From an uncultured Granulicella sp. (GTDB taxonomy: Bacteria; Acidobacteriota; Terriglobia; Terriglobales; Acidobacteriaceae), in NCBI GenBank assembly GCA_903932155.1, contig CAIZFH010000262.1:1-32126 (forward strand): a stretch of DNA of 32,126 nucleotides. The letters run 5' to 3'. The position numbers and the translations under genes are program-made. Below the pieces are notes generated by a model that did not search any database, was not told where the DNA came from, and saw only the letters and a list, made by a program, of their open reading frames with translations. Shown in pieces: positions 9,007 through 17,143 of this stretch. Position 1 is the first letter of the stretch, and the number at the start of each line of letters is the position of its first letter.

Positions 9007-11772
9007 ATGAAGCAAGGCGTAAAGGAAACACCGCTTGCAGAAGATGCAGGCTCAACCTCGACCCCAACGAAATACACCTACTTCTTCGGCGGCGGCAAAG
9101 CCGAGGGCAATGGCCGCATGAAGGATATTCTGGGAGGCAAGGGCGCTGGTCTGGCCGAGATGACCAATGCTGGCCTGCCCGTCCCGCCGGGATTCACCAT
9201 CCAGACCGAAGCATGTCGCGAGTACATGCGCGGAAAGCTGAACCCGCAGATCAACGTCGAGATGCTGGACGCCCTCAAACGCCTCGAGAAGATGCAGGGT
9301 CAGGAACTGGGCGCTCCCGAAAATCCGCTGCTCGTTTCTGTCCGCTCCGGTGCAAAGTTCTCCATGCCTGGAATGATGGACACTATCCTCAACCTCGGCC
9401 TCAACGACCGCTCGGTAGAAGGCCTCGCCCGAGGCAGCAACGATGCCCGTTTCGCATACGACTCCTATCGCCGTCTCATCCAGATGTTCGGCTCCGTCGT
9501 GCTCGACATCAGTAAGAAAAAGTTTGAACACATCTTCGACAGCGCCAAGGCGCGCGAGCGCGTCAAAATGGACTACCTGCTCAGCGCCAAAGCCCTGAAG
9601 GAAATCGTCGCAGAGTACAAGAAGCTAGTCAAAAAGGAAAGCGGCAAGGACTTTCCTCAGAATCCGCTGGAGCAATTGGTGGCAACCCGCGATGCCGTCT
9701 TCCGCAGTTGGAACAGCGAGCGCGCCAAAACCTATCGCCGCATCAACCGCATCGACGACTGGCTGGGCACCGCCGTCAACGTGCAGTGCATGGTCTTCGG
9801 CAACATGGGCGACAGCTCCGGCACAGGCGTCGGATTCACACGCAACCCCGCCACCGGCGAGCACGCCTTCTTCGGTGAGTACCTGATGAACGCGCAGGGC
9901 GAGGACGTCGTCTCCGGCATCCGTACACCGAATCCCATTAGCGAACTCGAACGTGCCATGCCCAAGGTCTACGAACAGTTGCGCACATGCACCTGGCGCA
10001 TGGAAAAGCACTACCGCGACATGCAGGACTTTGAGTTCACCATCCAGGACGGCAAGCTCTACATGCTGCAGACCCGCAATGGTAAGCGCACCGGCCTGGC
10101 CGCCGTACGCGTCGCCATCGACATGGTGAAGGAGGGCCTCATCACCAAGGAAGAGGCCGTCATGCGCGTCGAGCCGGACCAGATCTACGACTTCCTAGTC
10201 CCTCGCCTGGTGGAGAAGGGCGAGAAGATCGAAGTCCTCGCCACTGGCCTCCCGGCATCGCCGGGAGCAGCCGTCGGACAGATCGTCTTCACCGCTGAGG
10301 ATGCCGTCAAGGCCCGCGCCACTGGGGCCTTCAAGGACATCATCCTCGTCCGCGGCGAGACTACGCCGGAGGACATCGCAGGCATGGAGGTCGCATCCGG
10401 CATCCTTACCTCACGCGGTGGCATGACCTCTCACGCCGCCGTCGTTACCCGCGGCATGGGCAAGTGCTGCGTGGCCGGCGCCGGCGATTGCGTGGTCGAC
10501 GAAGCGCGCAAGGAACTGCGCGTCAAGGGCCATACCTATCGCCACGGCGACTGGCTCTCCCTCGACGGCACCACCGGTCGCGTTATTGCCGGCCAGCTGA
10601 AGACCCTGCCCGTCCAACCCAACGATGCCGACCTGGTCACCTTCATGAGCTGGGCAGACCCACTGCGCAAGCTCAAGGTCCGCGCCAACGCCGACATCCC
10701 ACGCGACGCCAAGCAGGCCCTCCTCTTCGGAGCTGAAGGCATCGGCCTCTGCCGCACAGAGCACATGTTCTTTGCAGAGGATCGCATCGAGCATATGCGC
10801 ACCATGATCCTCTCCACCACTGAGAAGGATCGCCGCCTTGCGCTCAAGAAGCTCCTGCCCATGCAGCGCGCTGACTTCCTTGGCCTCTTCAAGACCATGG
10901 GGCCGCTTCCCGTCACCATCCGCCTGCTCGATCCTCCGCTGCACGAGTTCCTCCCCAAGCGCGAGGATCTGCTGGTTCAGATCGCCCACCTGGAAGACAC
11001 CAAGCCCCGCTCGCCCAAGCTAAAGGCCCTGCGCCCGCTGCTGGCGCGCGTCCAGGAGCTGCACGAGACCAACCCCATGCTTGGCCTGCGAGGTTGCCGT
11101 CTCGGTATCGCCTTCCCGGAGATCACCGAGATGCAGGTGCGAGCCATGATCGAGGCCGCTGTCATCATCAAGAAGAAGGGCGGCGAACCTCACCTCGAAA
11201 TCATGGTTCCGCTCACAGCCACTATTGAGGAGATGCGCAACCAGGCCACCATCATTCGTCGAGTCGCCGCGGAAGTCTTCAAGGAGAAAGGTGCCAAGGT
11301 CGACTACATGGTGGGAACCATGATCGAGTTGCCCCGCGCCGCTCTCACCGCCGATAAGATCGCCGAAGAGGCTGAGTTCTTCAGCTTCGGCACAAACGAC
11401 CTTACGCAGACCACCTACGGTATCTCGCGCGACGACATCAACAACTTCCTGCCTGCCTACATGAAGGCCGGAATCTTCAAGCAGGACCCATTCGCCACGC
11501 TCGACCAGGCAGGTGTAGGCCAGCTCATCGAAATAGCCACCGACCGGGGCCGGGCAACGCGCCCGAACCTCAAGGTCGGTGTCTGCGGAGAACATGGCGG
11601 CGATCCAGAGTCCGTCAAGTTCTGCCATCGCGCAGGACTCAACTACGTCTCCTGCTCGCCCTTCCGCCTTCTGGTGGCAAGGCTGGCAGCTGCGCAGGCT
11701 GGGCTCCAGGAGAAGCAGGACGGTCATGAGCTCACCGATCTGCTGCGCAACTCCGGCTCTGGAACTCAATAA
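9007..11772 (+). CDS. ppdK: Pyruvate, phosphate dikinase
   Basis: The enzyme interconverts pyruvate + ATP + Pi and phosphoenolpyruvate + AMP + PPi in the cytoplasm, serving gluconeogenesis or PPi-linked glycolysis. The protein is 921 residues, slightly above the usual 870-900. In order: N-terminal nucleotide-binding domain (ILGGKGAGLAEMTNAGLPVP), central phosphohistidine domain with TSRGGMTSHAAVV (His476), and the C-terminal TIM-barrel PEP/pyruvate domain with GEHGGDPESV and the acid/base Cys860 (GVCGEHGG). A start five codons earlier (8992) is possible, but GGAGG at 8994-8998 sits eight bases before the ATG at 9007. It stands alone, followed by a hairpin terminator. In this genome it would let pyruvate from uronate breakdown feed PEP; that link is inference. 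Confidence 0.97.
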   Translation: MKQGVKETPLAEDAGSTSTPTKYTYFFGGGKAEGNGRMKDILGGKGAGLAEMTNAGLPVPPGFTIQTEACREYMRGKLNPQINVEMLDALKRLEKMQGQELGAPENPLLVSVRSGAKFSMPGMMDTILNLGLNDRSVEGLARGSNDARFAYDSYRRLIQMFGSVVLDISKKKFEHIFDSAKARERVKMDYLLSAKALKEIVAEYKKLVKKESGKDFPQNPLEQLVATRDAVFRSWNSERAKTYRRINRIDDWLGTAVNVQCMVFGNMGDSSGTGVGFTRNPATGEHAFFGEYLMNAQGEDVVSGIRTPNPISELERAMPKVYEQLRTCTWRMEKHYRDMQDFEFTIQDGKLYMLQTRNGKRTGLAAVRVAIDMVKEGLITKEEAVMRVEPDQIYDFLVPRLVEKGEKIEVLATGLPASPGAAVGQIVFTAEDAVKARATGAFKDIILVRGETTPEDIAGMEVASGILTSRGGMTSHAAVVTRGMGKCCVAGAGDCVVDEARKELRVKGHTYRHGDWLSLDGTTGRVIAGQLKTLPVQPNDADLVTFMSWADPLRKLKVRANADIPRDAKQALLFGAEGIGLCRTEHMFFAEDRIEHMRTMILSTTEKDRRLALKKLLPMQRADFLGLFKTMGPLPVTIRLLDPPLHEFLPKREDLLVQIAHLEDTKPRSPKLKALRPLLARVQELHETNPMLGLRGCRLGIAFPEITEMQVRAMIEAAVIIKKKGGEPHLEIMVPLTATIEEMRNQATIIRRVAAEVFKEKGAKVDYMVGTMIELPRAALTADKIAEEAEFFSFGTNDLTQTTYGISRDDINNFLPAYMKAGIFKQDPFATLDQAGVGQLIEIATDRGRATRPNLKVGVCGEHGGDPESVKFCHRAGLNYVSCSPFRLLVARLAAAQAGLQEKQDGHELTDLLRNSGSGTQ

Positions 11773-11795
11773 TCGTTCCACTTTACTCTGACAAA

Positions 11796-11831
11796 GCCGC
11801 CGTTGACTGCAATTCCATAGTCAACGGCGGC
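11796..11831 (+). terminator. Terminator hairpin after ppdK
   Basis: Perfect 13-base arms GCCGCCGTTGACT and AGTCAACGGCGGC enclose a 10-base loop, 23 bases after the ppdK stop and followed by the modestly T-rich CTCGTTTAC. The hairpin ends only 11 bases before the GNAT start codon, so it may also limit translation of that gene. Confidence 0.75.
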
Positions 11832-11842
11832 CTCGTTTACAA

Positions 11843-12364
11843 ATGAATCCCATGGACCAAACCGTGCCCCCCAAGTCCCAAGCCGCCCCTCCCCTTCGCA
11901 TCCGCCCGGCCACAGCCGCCGACATCCCGCGCCTCGTCCCCATGATCAATGCCGCCTTCATCGTCGAGACGTTTCTCGAGGGCACGCGCACCGATCTGGA
12001 CCGTCTCTGCGCCTACATGCTCAAAGGCGAATTCCTGCTTGCCGAGGACGCCTCCGGCCAGCTTATCGGCAGCATCTACACCGAGCTGCGCCCCCCGCGC
12101 GGCTATCTCGGAATGCTCGCTATCCATCCCGCACATCAGCGCGCCGGCCACGGCAGCACCCTCATGGCCGCCGGCGAGAAGCACTTGCGTGGCAAGGGCT
12201 GCCACGCCATCGACATCAGCGTCATCGAATGGCGCACCGAGTTGCCCCCCATCTACCGCAAACTCGGCTACGTCGATACCGCCATCCAGGACTTCCAGCC
12301 CTCCCAGAAGCTCAAGCCAGGCGTACCTCCCTGCCGTGTCATCGTAATGTCCAAGCCCCTCTAA
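11843..12364 (+). CDS. GNAT-family N-acetyltransferase
   Basis: The product is a 173-residue GNAT protein. The acetyl-CoA pyrophosphate-binding motif A is clear as GYLGMLAIHPAHQRAGHGSTL (around residues 87-107, with the Q/R-x-x-G-x-G loop at 99-104). The N-terminal RIRPATAADIPRLVPMINAAF is the usual first strand and helix. The substrate cannot be told from sequence. The first 18 residues are Pro-rich and the start is uncertain: ATG 11843 or ATG 11852, neither with a convincing ribosome site, because a strong terminator hairpin ends 11 bases upstream. It lies between ppdK and the tmRNA gene on the same strand. Confidence 0.85.
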   Translation: MNPMDQTVPPKSQAAPPLRIRPATAADIPRLVPMINAAFIVETFLEGTRTDLDRLCAYMLKGEFLLAEDASGQLIGSIYTELRPPRGYLGMLAIHPAHQRAGHGSTLMAAGEKHLRGKGCHAIDISVIEWRTELPPIYRKLGYVDTAIQDFQPSQKLKPGVPPCRVIVMSKPL

Positions 12365-12392
12365 TCCTCCGCTGTGCTCTTTCACAACGAGT

Positions 12393-12398
12393 TATAAT
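12393..12398 (+). promoter_or_regulatory. Likely -10 box of the tmRNA promoter
   Basis: A perfect TATAAT lies 50 bases before the mature tmRNA 5' end. The -35 region is not clearly conserved. Transcription would start near 12405 and give a leader of about 40 bases removed by RNase P. Confidence 0.5.
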
Positions 12399-12447
12399 GG
12401 AACCAGTTCTTTGAGTGCCAAAAGCAAGTTTCAGCCAGCCCCAAATG

Positions 12448-12800
12448 GGGGCGTCACGGCTTCGACGGGATTGCTAGCGGCAGAGAGGCATGCCGGGGTG
12501 GGTACACCCGTAATCGCGCCCAAAATCATAAGTGCCGAACCTCAGTTCGCTCTTGCTGCCTAATTAATTAGACAGCCGATCGCCTCCGCTTCGCCTATGG
12601 GCGGAGTCCGATCGTCGCACAGTAGGCTGGCCTGAACTGCTCCGTCTGAGCGGAACTGGCGAGATCGATCAGACTGGTCGTCAACGTGTCTTCGCCCGTT
12701 CTTAGCGTCGATGACGAGATAAATAGGAACGCGGAAAAGCATGAATGCTCTCTGTTGAAGGTAGTTTCGGACGCGGGTTCGACTCCCGCCGCCTCCACCA
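12448..12800 (+). ncRNA. ssrA: Transfer-messenger RNA (tmRNA)
   Basis: tmRNA rescues stalled ribosomes and tags the unfinished protein for proteolysis. The 5' end GGGGGCG pairs with CGCCTCC at the 3' end (one G-U) to form the tRNA-like acceptor, followed by encoded ACCA. The conserved 5' segment CACGGCTTCGACGGG and 3' segment GGGTTCGACTCCCGCC are present. The tag frame starts at GCC 12534 and encodes AEPQFALAA, ending at TAA 12561, with the typical LAA degron. The length, 353 bases, is normal. The final 21 bases are duplicated at 17432-17452, marking this gene as the attachment site of an integrated island; the gene itself remains complete. Confidence 0.96.
12780..12800 (+). repeat. attL: island attachment site at the tmRNA 3' end
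   Basis: A 21-base direct repeat beginning CGACTCCCGCCGCC and ending TCCACCA is identical to 17432-17452. It covers the T arm, acceptor strand and CCA of the tmRNA, a classic target for tyrosine-recombinase islands. Confidence 0.85.
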
Positions 12801-13151
12801 CAATAACCAATTTGTATTGTTTCACTTACATGGTTTTTAGTCACACACACGTGCGTCCTGCGTGTGCGGCTAATTCTAGTGGAGTACAGCGGAATTCCGC
12901 CGCCTCCACTATTCCAGTTATTGAGCATTTTGGGCCTGCGCAGTTCCCTCTCTAGCCCCGCAAAACCTCATGCGAACCTACGCCCGTTGTGTCATCAGGC
13001 TGGTGGTGAACTGGGGCAGATGCAGTTTCCCTTAGGGCACGTTTCTGTGGACGGAATGGCACCTGGCGGCGGGCAGCTACTACTCTCGTCGAGGCGCCAT
13101 AAACAACGAAGAGTGAATAATTCGTGACCATGCGCTGGGGACACGGTTTCG
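12801..13151. other. Left non-coding part of the island
   Basis: No gene is supported in this 351-base stretch. It holds a TTACATGGTTTTTA motif at 12826-12839 and an inverted repeat at 12878-12910 (AGTGGAG...CTCCACT around the palindrome GCGGAATTCCGC). The right arm of that repeat contains a 13-base partial copy (12897-12909) of the tmRNA end. The rest up to the helicase stop shows nothing I recognise. Confidence 0.5.
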
Positions 13152-15608
13152 TTACGAGCCTGACAGAAAAGGCGAAACAATGGTCGCCTGCTCAATTGCG
13201 TACCCGATTGCGTTGTAACCCCTCAATCTGCGCTCGTACATCCTTGCCAGCATCGGGACCCCGTTGTCGATGTAATCATAGACTTGGACAACGCGCTTGT
13301 TGTCGTGGAGACGATGGAGGCGGCCAGCATATTGTTGCAGCGTCCCCTTCCAGGAGATAGGCATGGCAAGAAACAATGTGTCCAGGCGCGCATCGTCGAA
13401 TCCTTCGCCGATATAGCTTCCTGTTGCCAGAATCACACGCGATTCGTCGTCTGGCACAGCCGCCATAGCCTCTGCGATCAGTCTGCGCTGCTTCTTGCCC
13501 ATACCGCCCTTCAATATAAAGACGTGTTGGGCGGCACCACTGAGTCTGGTTGCGAAATACTGTAGATGCTCGGTCCTGCCAGTCAGGAGCAGAGGCGAAC
13601 GTCCCGACTTGATGGCACGTACGATGTCGTCGGCGATCATTGCATTGCGCAACGCATCATTCGACAGCGCGCCGTAGACATCCTGAATCGTCACTTCAGT
13701 GAGATCGGGCGGCATCCGGAAATCCGTGTGACGAGGAACCACCCTATGTTCGAAAGGGTTCATCTCCGCCATTGCCTTGGCGCTCATGCTGAACCGGGCA
13801 GGGCCACACTGCATATAGATAATTGGATGGTGTCCATCTTTTCTCGTCGGGGTAGCGGTGAGACCAACGACATATTTTGCTTTCACCTGCTTCATCACCT
13901 GCTCAAACGTGAACGCAGATATGTGGTGGCATTCATCGACGATGACTTGGCCGTATTCGGCAACTAAGTCCTTTACGGCTTCTTTCTGATAGAGGCTCTG
14001 AATGACCGCGACATCGATGCGCCCTGTCCGGTGCATCTTTCCGCCGCCGATATGCCCAATCGAGCCTGCGGGCATATTCAGGAACATCGCCAGCCGTTCC
14101 TGCCATTGATCGAGTAGTTGTTGCCGATGAACCAGAATCAAAGTATTGACCTTGCGCTTTGCGATCAGCCATGCCGCCACGGCCGTTTTCCCAAACGCCG
14201 TCGGGGCGCAGAGAATTCCCTCGTCGTGAACGCTGATCCCTGCGACAGCCTCCTCTTGGACGGGCCGAAGCTGACCATTGAATTCCACTGTGATAGGTGT
14301 GCCTGCAAACCGTTCGTCCCGAACTTCGGGCCGGATGTTGTGCGCCCGCAAAAGGGCCATTACCTCCGTCAGACACCCGCGCGGCACAGCAATGTGCTGG
14401 GGAAAATCCTGACCACATGCGATGACGCGTGGCTTTTCATATGTCGGAAGCCGCATCGCCTGCGCTTTGTAGAACTCGGGGTTCTGGAATGCCGCCAGCC
14501 TGAGCAGACGATTCAACATGGCCGGTGGCAGGCCATGCTTTTCCACGTAAAGAAGATTGGCGCGGACGGTCTGCACAGTTTCAGGGAGTGGCCCCATAAT
14601 CGGCCACTCCATCCGTCTTCGCGAAGGTGGCAATGTCCATGGATCTTGTCCATCTTCGTCATCGGCAATGCTGATGCGAACCCCAATCAGATCGCCATTG
14701 CGTTGGGCATCGGCGATGACTTCTTCCGCGGCCGTAGTAGACATCCGTCGAATCGTAGAAAGAAACTCCCACTGATCCGGATATGGACGGAGGCTGGAAT
14801 CGATGAAAACACTGTTGTCCGACTTGCGCGGTGCAAACTGCAAGGGAAGCGCAATCAGGTTTCCGAACCCACCTTTGGGCATCGTGTCCTGGTTTGGGAA
14901 GAAGCGATCATAGGAATCGAGACCGAGTTGATGCCGACGTTCCATAGTCCGCGTGAGAACCGCGCATCCAAGTTTGCGTGCGGTATTTGCCGGAATTGCA
15001 TGTTCAAAGAAGATCCAAACATGGCCGCCATTTCCAGAGCGCGAGCGTTCCAGTGCCGCCGGAACGTTCAACTCCTGGCATGTATCGAGAAACGCGCGGG
15101 AGTCGTCAGTCCATGTTTTCTTATCGAAATCCACGGCGAGAAACCAACAGGTCTCGTCCGGGAGTAGAGGGTAAATGCCAATAGTGTCTTTTCCGAGAAG
15201 ATGATTCTCGATAACCTCGTCGCTCAAGGGGAGGAACTTTCGTGTATTCTGATCGACCTTCTTCCGATCCTCCGGCCTGCTTGAATTGATGGCTTTCCAA
15301 TCCTTCAGTGCCGCTGGCGAATATCCTGACCGTCCGTCGGAATTCTCCCATCGCCGCGCATAGACATCTTTTCTCCCGCGAAACAGGCTCCGGAAGAGGG
15401 CAACCCGCTTGCGAGCGCGCTCTTCTTTGCTTTCCGCGGCCATCGGCGTGATCGTTTGAACCGGCCGTGCATCGTCTGGTACTAACTGTGGAACAGCGAT
15501 GCCGTGAGCGTCCAGTACACGGCGCAACCTCGCATTCTCTTCCCGCAGCCGCTGGTTCTCCTCGTCACGCTGCTCGAATGAAACCGATTCTGAACTTCTG
15601 CTGGCCAT
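13152..15608 (-). CDS. TOTE-type archaeo-eukaryotic primase fused to SF2 helicase
   Basis: This 818-residue protein has, in order: a short Glu/Arg-rich coiled coil (11-32); the LFRGRKDVYARRW segment typical of TOTE primase proteins; an archaeo-eukaryotic primase domain with AVDFD (DxD, Asp160/Asp162), SGNGGHVW (191-198) and FPNQD (237-241); then an SF2 helicase with APTAFGKT (Walker A, 468-475), DECHH (motif II, 558-562), TATPTR (motif III, 584-589) and QYAGRLHR (motif VI, 759-766). All catalytic motifs look intact. TOTE proteins are predicted anti-invader systems; no separate nuclease domain is recognisable here. The ATG at 15608 starts seven bases after the AbiEii stop; a GTG at 15632 would overlap that gene by 17 bases. 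It is the last gene of the island operon. Confidence 0.88.
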   Translation of the reverse strand: MASRSSESVSFEQRDEENQRLREENARLRRVLDAHGIAVPQLVPDDARPVQTITPMAAESKEERARKRVALFRSLFRGRKDVYARRWENSDGRSGYSPAALKDWKAINSSRPEDRKKVDQNTRKFLPLSDEVIENHLLGKDTIGIYPLLPDETCWFLAVDFDKKTWTDDSRAFLDTCQELNVPAALERSRSGNGGHVWIFFEHAIPANTARKLGCAVLTRTMERRHQLGLDSYDRFFPNQDTMPKGGFGNLIALPLQFAPRKSDNSVFIDSSLRPYPDQWEFLSTIRRMSTTAAEEVIADAQRNGDLIGVRISIADDEDGQDPWTLPPSRRRMEWPIMGPLPETVQTVRANLLYVEKHGLPPAMLNRLLRLAAFQNPEFYKAQAMRLPTYEKPRVIACGQDFPQHIAVPRGCLTEVMALLRAHNIRPEVRDERFAGTPITVEFNGQLRPVQEEAVAGISVHDEGILCAPTAFGKTAVAAWLIAKRKVNTLILVHRQQLLDQWQERLAMFLNMPAGSIGHIGGGKMHRTGRIDVAVIQSLYQKEAVKDLVAEYGQVIVDECHHISAFTFEQVMKQVKAKYVVGLTATPTRKDGHHPIIYMQCGPARFSMSAKAMAEMNPFEHRVVPRHTDFRMPPDLTEVTIQDVYGALSNDALRNAMIADDIVRAIKSGRSPLLLTGRTEHLQYFATRLSGAAQHVFILKGGMGKKQRRLIAEAMAAVPDDESRVILATGSYIGEGFDDARLDTLFLAMPISWKGTLQQYAGRLHRLHDNKRVVQVYDYIDNGVPMLARMYERRLRGYNAIGYAIEQATIVSPFLSGS

Positions 15609-15615
15609 TTCCGGC

Positions 15616-16497
15616 TCACTGCTCCATGCCACCTACCAGAACGTTTTCGAGAAACTCGCGCACGTTATCGAAGACCACAGCGATGTCTGTCTGTAGCCCA
15701 CATTCTTCAGCGAGCGCACGGAAGGGCGTTTGCCATTCCGGCGGCGGTACACTCAAGCTTATTGGCAAAGTGTGAGTTCCCCTTCGATCAAAGGTCAGAT
15801 GCAAAGCGTTGAATACCCTCTGCCGATCAAGTCGGTTGCCTGCAATCAGAAGAGCCAGATCCACCAAATCCTTCACCCGGCTATTCGGCGAGTTTCTCGG
15901 AAGCGTGTAGGCATGTATCTTTTCGGCGAATTGCTGTTCCCGAGAGATCATTTGTACGCGTGGCTTCCCGATTCCTGCAAAACCTAGCCAGTCATGGCAC
16001 TCGGCGGTTTCGAGAGGCTGTATCACCACATCACCAATGCCTGCGTCGAGATGAAACCGAGCGAAGATCCTTCCATCCATACGTGTCTCGACCGAATAGC
16101 GAGCGCCGCCGTAAGGAGCAGCGGTTAGATCCATAACGGGTGGTCCAATCGTGTACTCGAACCAATCATCGAATGAGACATCGGCCATCGCCTGCAGCAT
16201 CTCTCGTATCGCTTGGATTGGCTCTCTACCCTCGACGGTTCCCACGACCCGCTGCAATGTCAAGTCAATATCGATTGTGGATCGAGCGGACCTGAAGCGA
16301 AGTTCCAGAGCATAACCACCCTTCAACACCCAAGGCGCCGGATCTTCCCGGAATAACCTCGCCAGCAAACGATCGAAGGATACCTGGCGTCTGAGGCGGT
16401 TGATATCGATCTGTTCGGTCTGGGACATGCTCTTCAGGCGTTCTTCCAGGGCTCTGCGGAAGGCTCCCGCCGTCGCATATGTTCTTGGAATCGCCAT
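15616..16497 (-). CDS. AbiEii-type nucleotidyltransferase toxin
   Basis: The product is a 293-residue member of the AbiEii/AbiGii family (DUF1814 nucleotidyltransferase). Motifs are WVLKGGYALELRF (56-68), STIDIDL (73-79, the acidic metal site), EQQFAEKIHAY (187-197) and RVKDLVDL (207-214), all in the usual order and spacing. Family members are bacteriostatic toxins that transfer nucleotides, in studied cases to tRNA ends, and give abortive infection or stabilise mobile elements. The ATG overlaps the stop of the antitoxin gene by one base (TAATG), the typical coupled arrangement. The stop is seven bases from the likely start of the primase-helicase gene, which suggests that all three proteins are made from one message. 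Confidence 0.92.
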   Translation of the reverse strand: MAIPRTYATAGAFRRALEERLKSMSQTEQIDINRLRRQVSFDRLLARLFREDPAPWVLKGGYALELRFRSARSTIDIDLTLQRVVGTVEGREPIQAIREMLQAMADVSFDDWFEYTIGPPVMDLTAAPYGGARYSVETRMDGRIFARFHLDAGIGDVVIQPLETAECHDWLGFAGIGKPRVQMISREQQFAEKIHAYTLPRNSPNSRVKDLVDLALLIAGNRLDRQRVFNALHLTFDRRGTHTLPISLSVPPPEWQTPFRALAEECGLQTDIAVVFDNVREFLENVLVGGMEQ

Positions 16498-17108
16498 TAT
16501 GCAGCCCGCCGCAGAACATCCTCGACCATCTTGCGTGCGGTCTCGGTCAACTCCGCATTTCTAATCTGCTGGCGCGTGATCAGTCCGCGGTCAACAGCCT
16601 GCCGCAGCGCCTGACCTATAAACATCCACTCGACTGCGCCGGTTTCTATCAGGTCAAGAATCGTTCGCAGCGGCCGTGTGTATTTGTAACCGGGTCCGAC
16701 CTGTATTTCGCTCTTGAGCAGGTCGCGATAATGGAGCACGACAATGCCAGGGATAGCGCTGTTACGCCGGAAGTTCTTCGGAACGGTCATATGGAGCTTC
16801 GCCGGGTTTAGGTCTGACAGCTCATAGAGGCTCAGCGCCGTCTGATGACTGTAAACCCCTTCTACATCTTCCTTCCGGTTCCTGGACCAGAGCGACCAGA
16901 GCACAAGATCGGGCCGGTCTGGCACCGGAAACAGCGCCAGGCGGTAGATGCCTCGGTGTTCCCGTGTCCAGTTTCCGGCCTGCACGTGGTAGGGATGCGT
17001 ATTTTCGGCAAATCCGGCCGCCTTGGCCTGCTTCGTTGTGAAGAAGCCTTGCTGTTGATCGGCAAGATCGAAGAGCCGCCGCGACGCCTCTCTGTGAGAC
17101 TGGGCCAT
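16497..17108 (-). CDS. AbiEi-type antitoxin/transcriptional repressor
   Basis: This 203-residue protein has an N-terminal winged-helix segment (about 10-55, FFTTKQAKAAGF...HRGIYRLA) followed by the AbiEi C-terminal domain (VYSHQTALSLYELSDLNPAKLHMTVP, then PLRTILDLI). In characterised AbiE systems this protein is a type IV antitoxin that represses its own promoter through inverted repeats and blocks toxin action without binding it. It is the first gene of the island operon and is followed directly by AbiEii. A promoter-like sequence ends only six bases before its ATG. The ATG at 17108 has no Shine-Dalgarno sequence, in keeping with a leaderless message. Confidence 0.9.
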   Translation of the reverse strand: MAQSHREASRRLFDLADQQQGFFTTKQAKAAGFAENTHPYHVQAGNWTREHRGIYRLALFPVPDRPDLVLWSLWSRNRKEDVEGVYSHQTALSLYELSDLNPAKLHMTVPKNFRRNSAIPGIVVLHYRDLLKSEIQVGPGYKYTRPLRTILDLIETGAVEWMFIGQALRQAVDRGLITRQQIRNAELTETARKMVEDVLRRAA

Positions 17109-17114
17109 AGCACA

Positions 17115-17143
17115 ATACTACAACTTTCTTGACGTTTTGTCAT
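17115..17143 (-). promoter_or_regulatory. Candidate promoter of the AbiE/TOTE operon
   Basis: On the minus strand ATGACA (17138-17143) and TAGTAT (17115-17120) are 17 bases apart, close to the -35/-10 consensus. The -10 box lies six bases before the abiEi ATG, so transcription would begin at or next to the start codon. Confidence 0.5.

Noticed and set aside
12560-12928. Open frames on the minus strand across the tmRNA
   Set aside because: They overlap a clear structural RNA gene and its attachment site; their Gly-rich 'GGGGSRTRV' stretch is just the translated tmRNA T arm.
14118-15167. Open frame of 349 codons opposite the primase-helicase
   Set aside because: Antisense shadow with no domain; primase and helicase motifs are all on the other strand.
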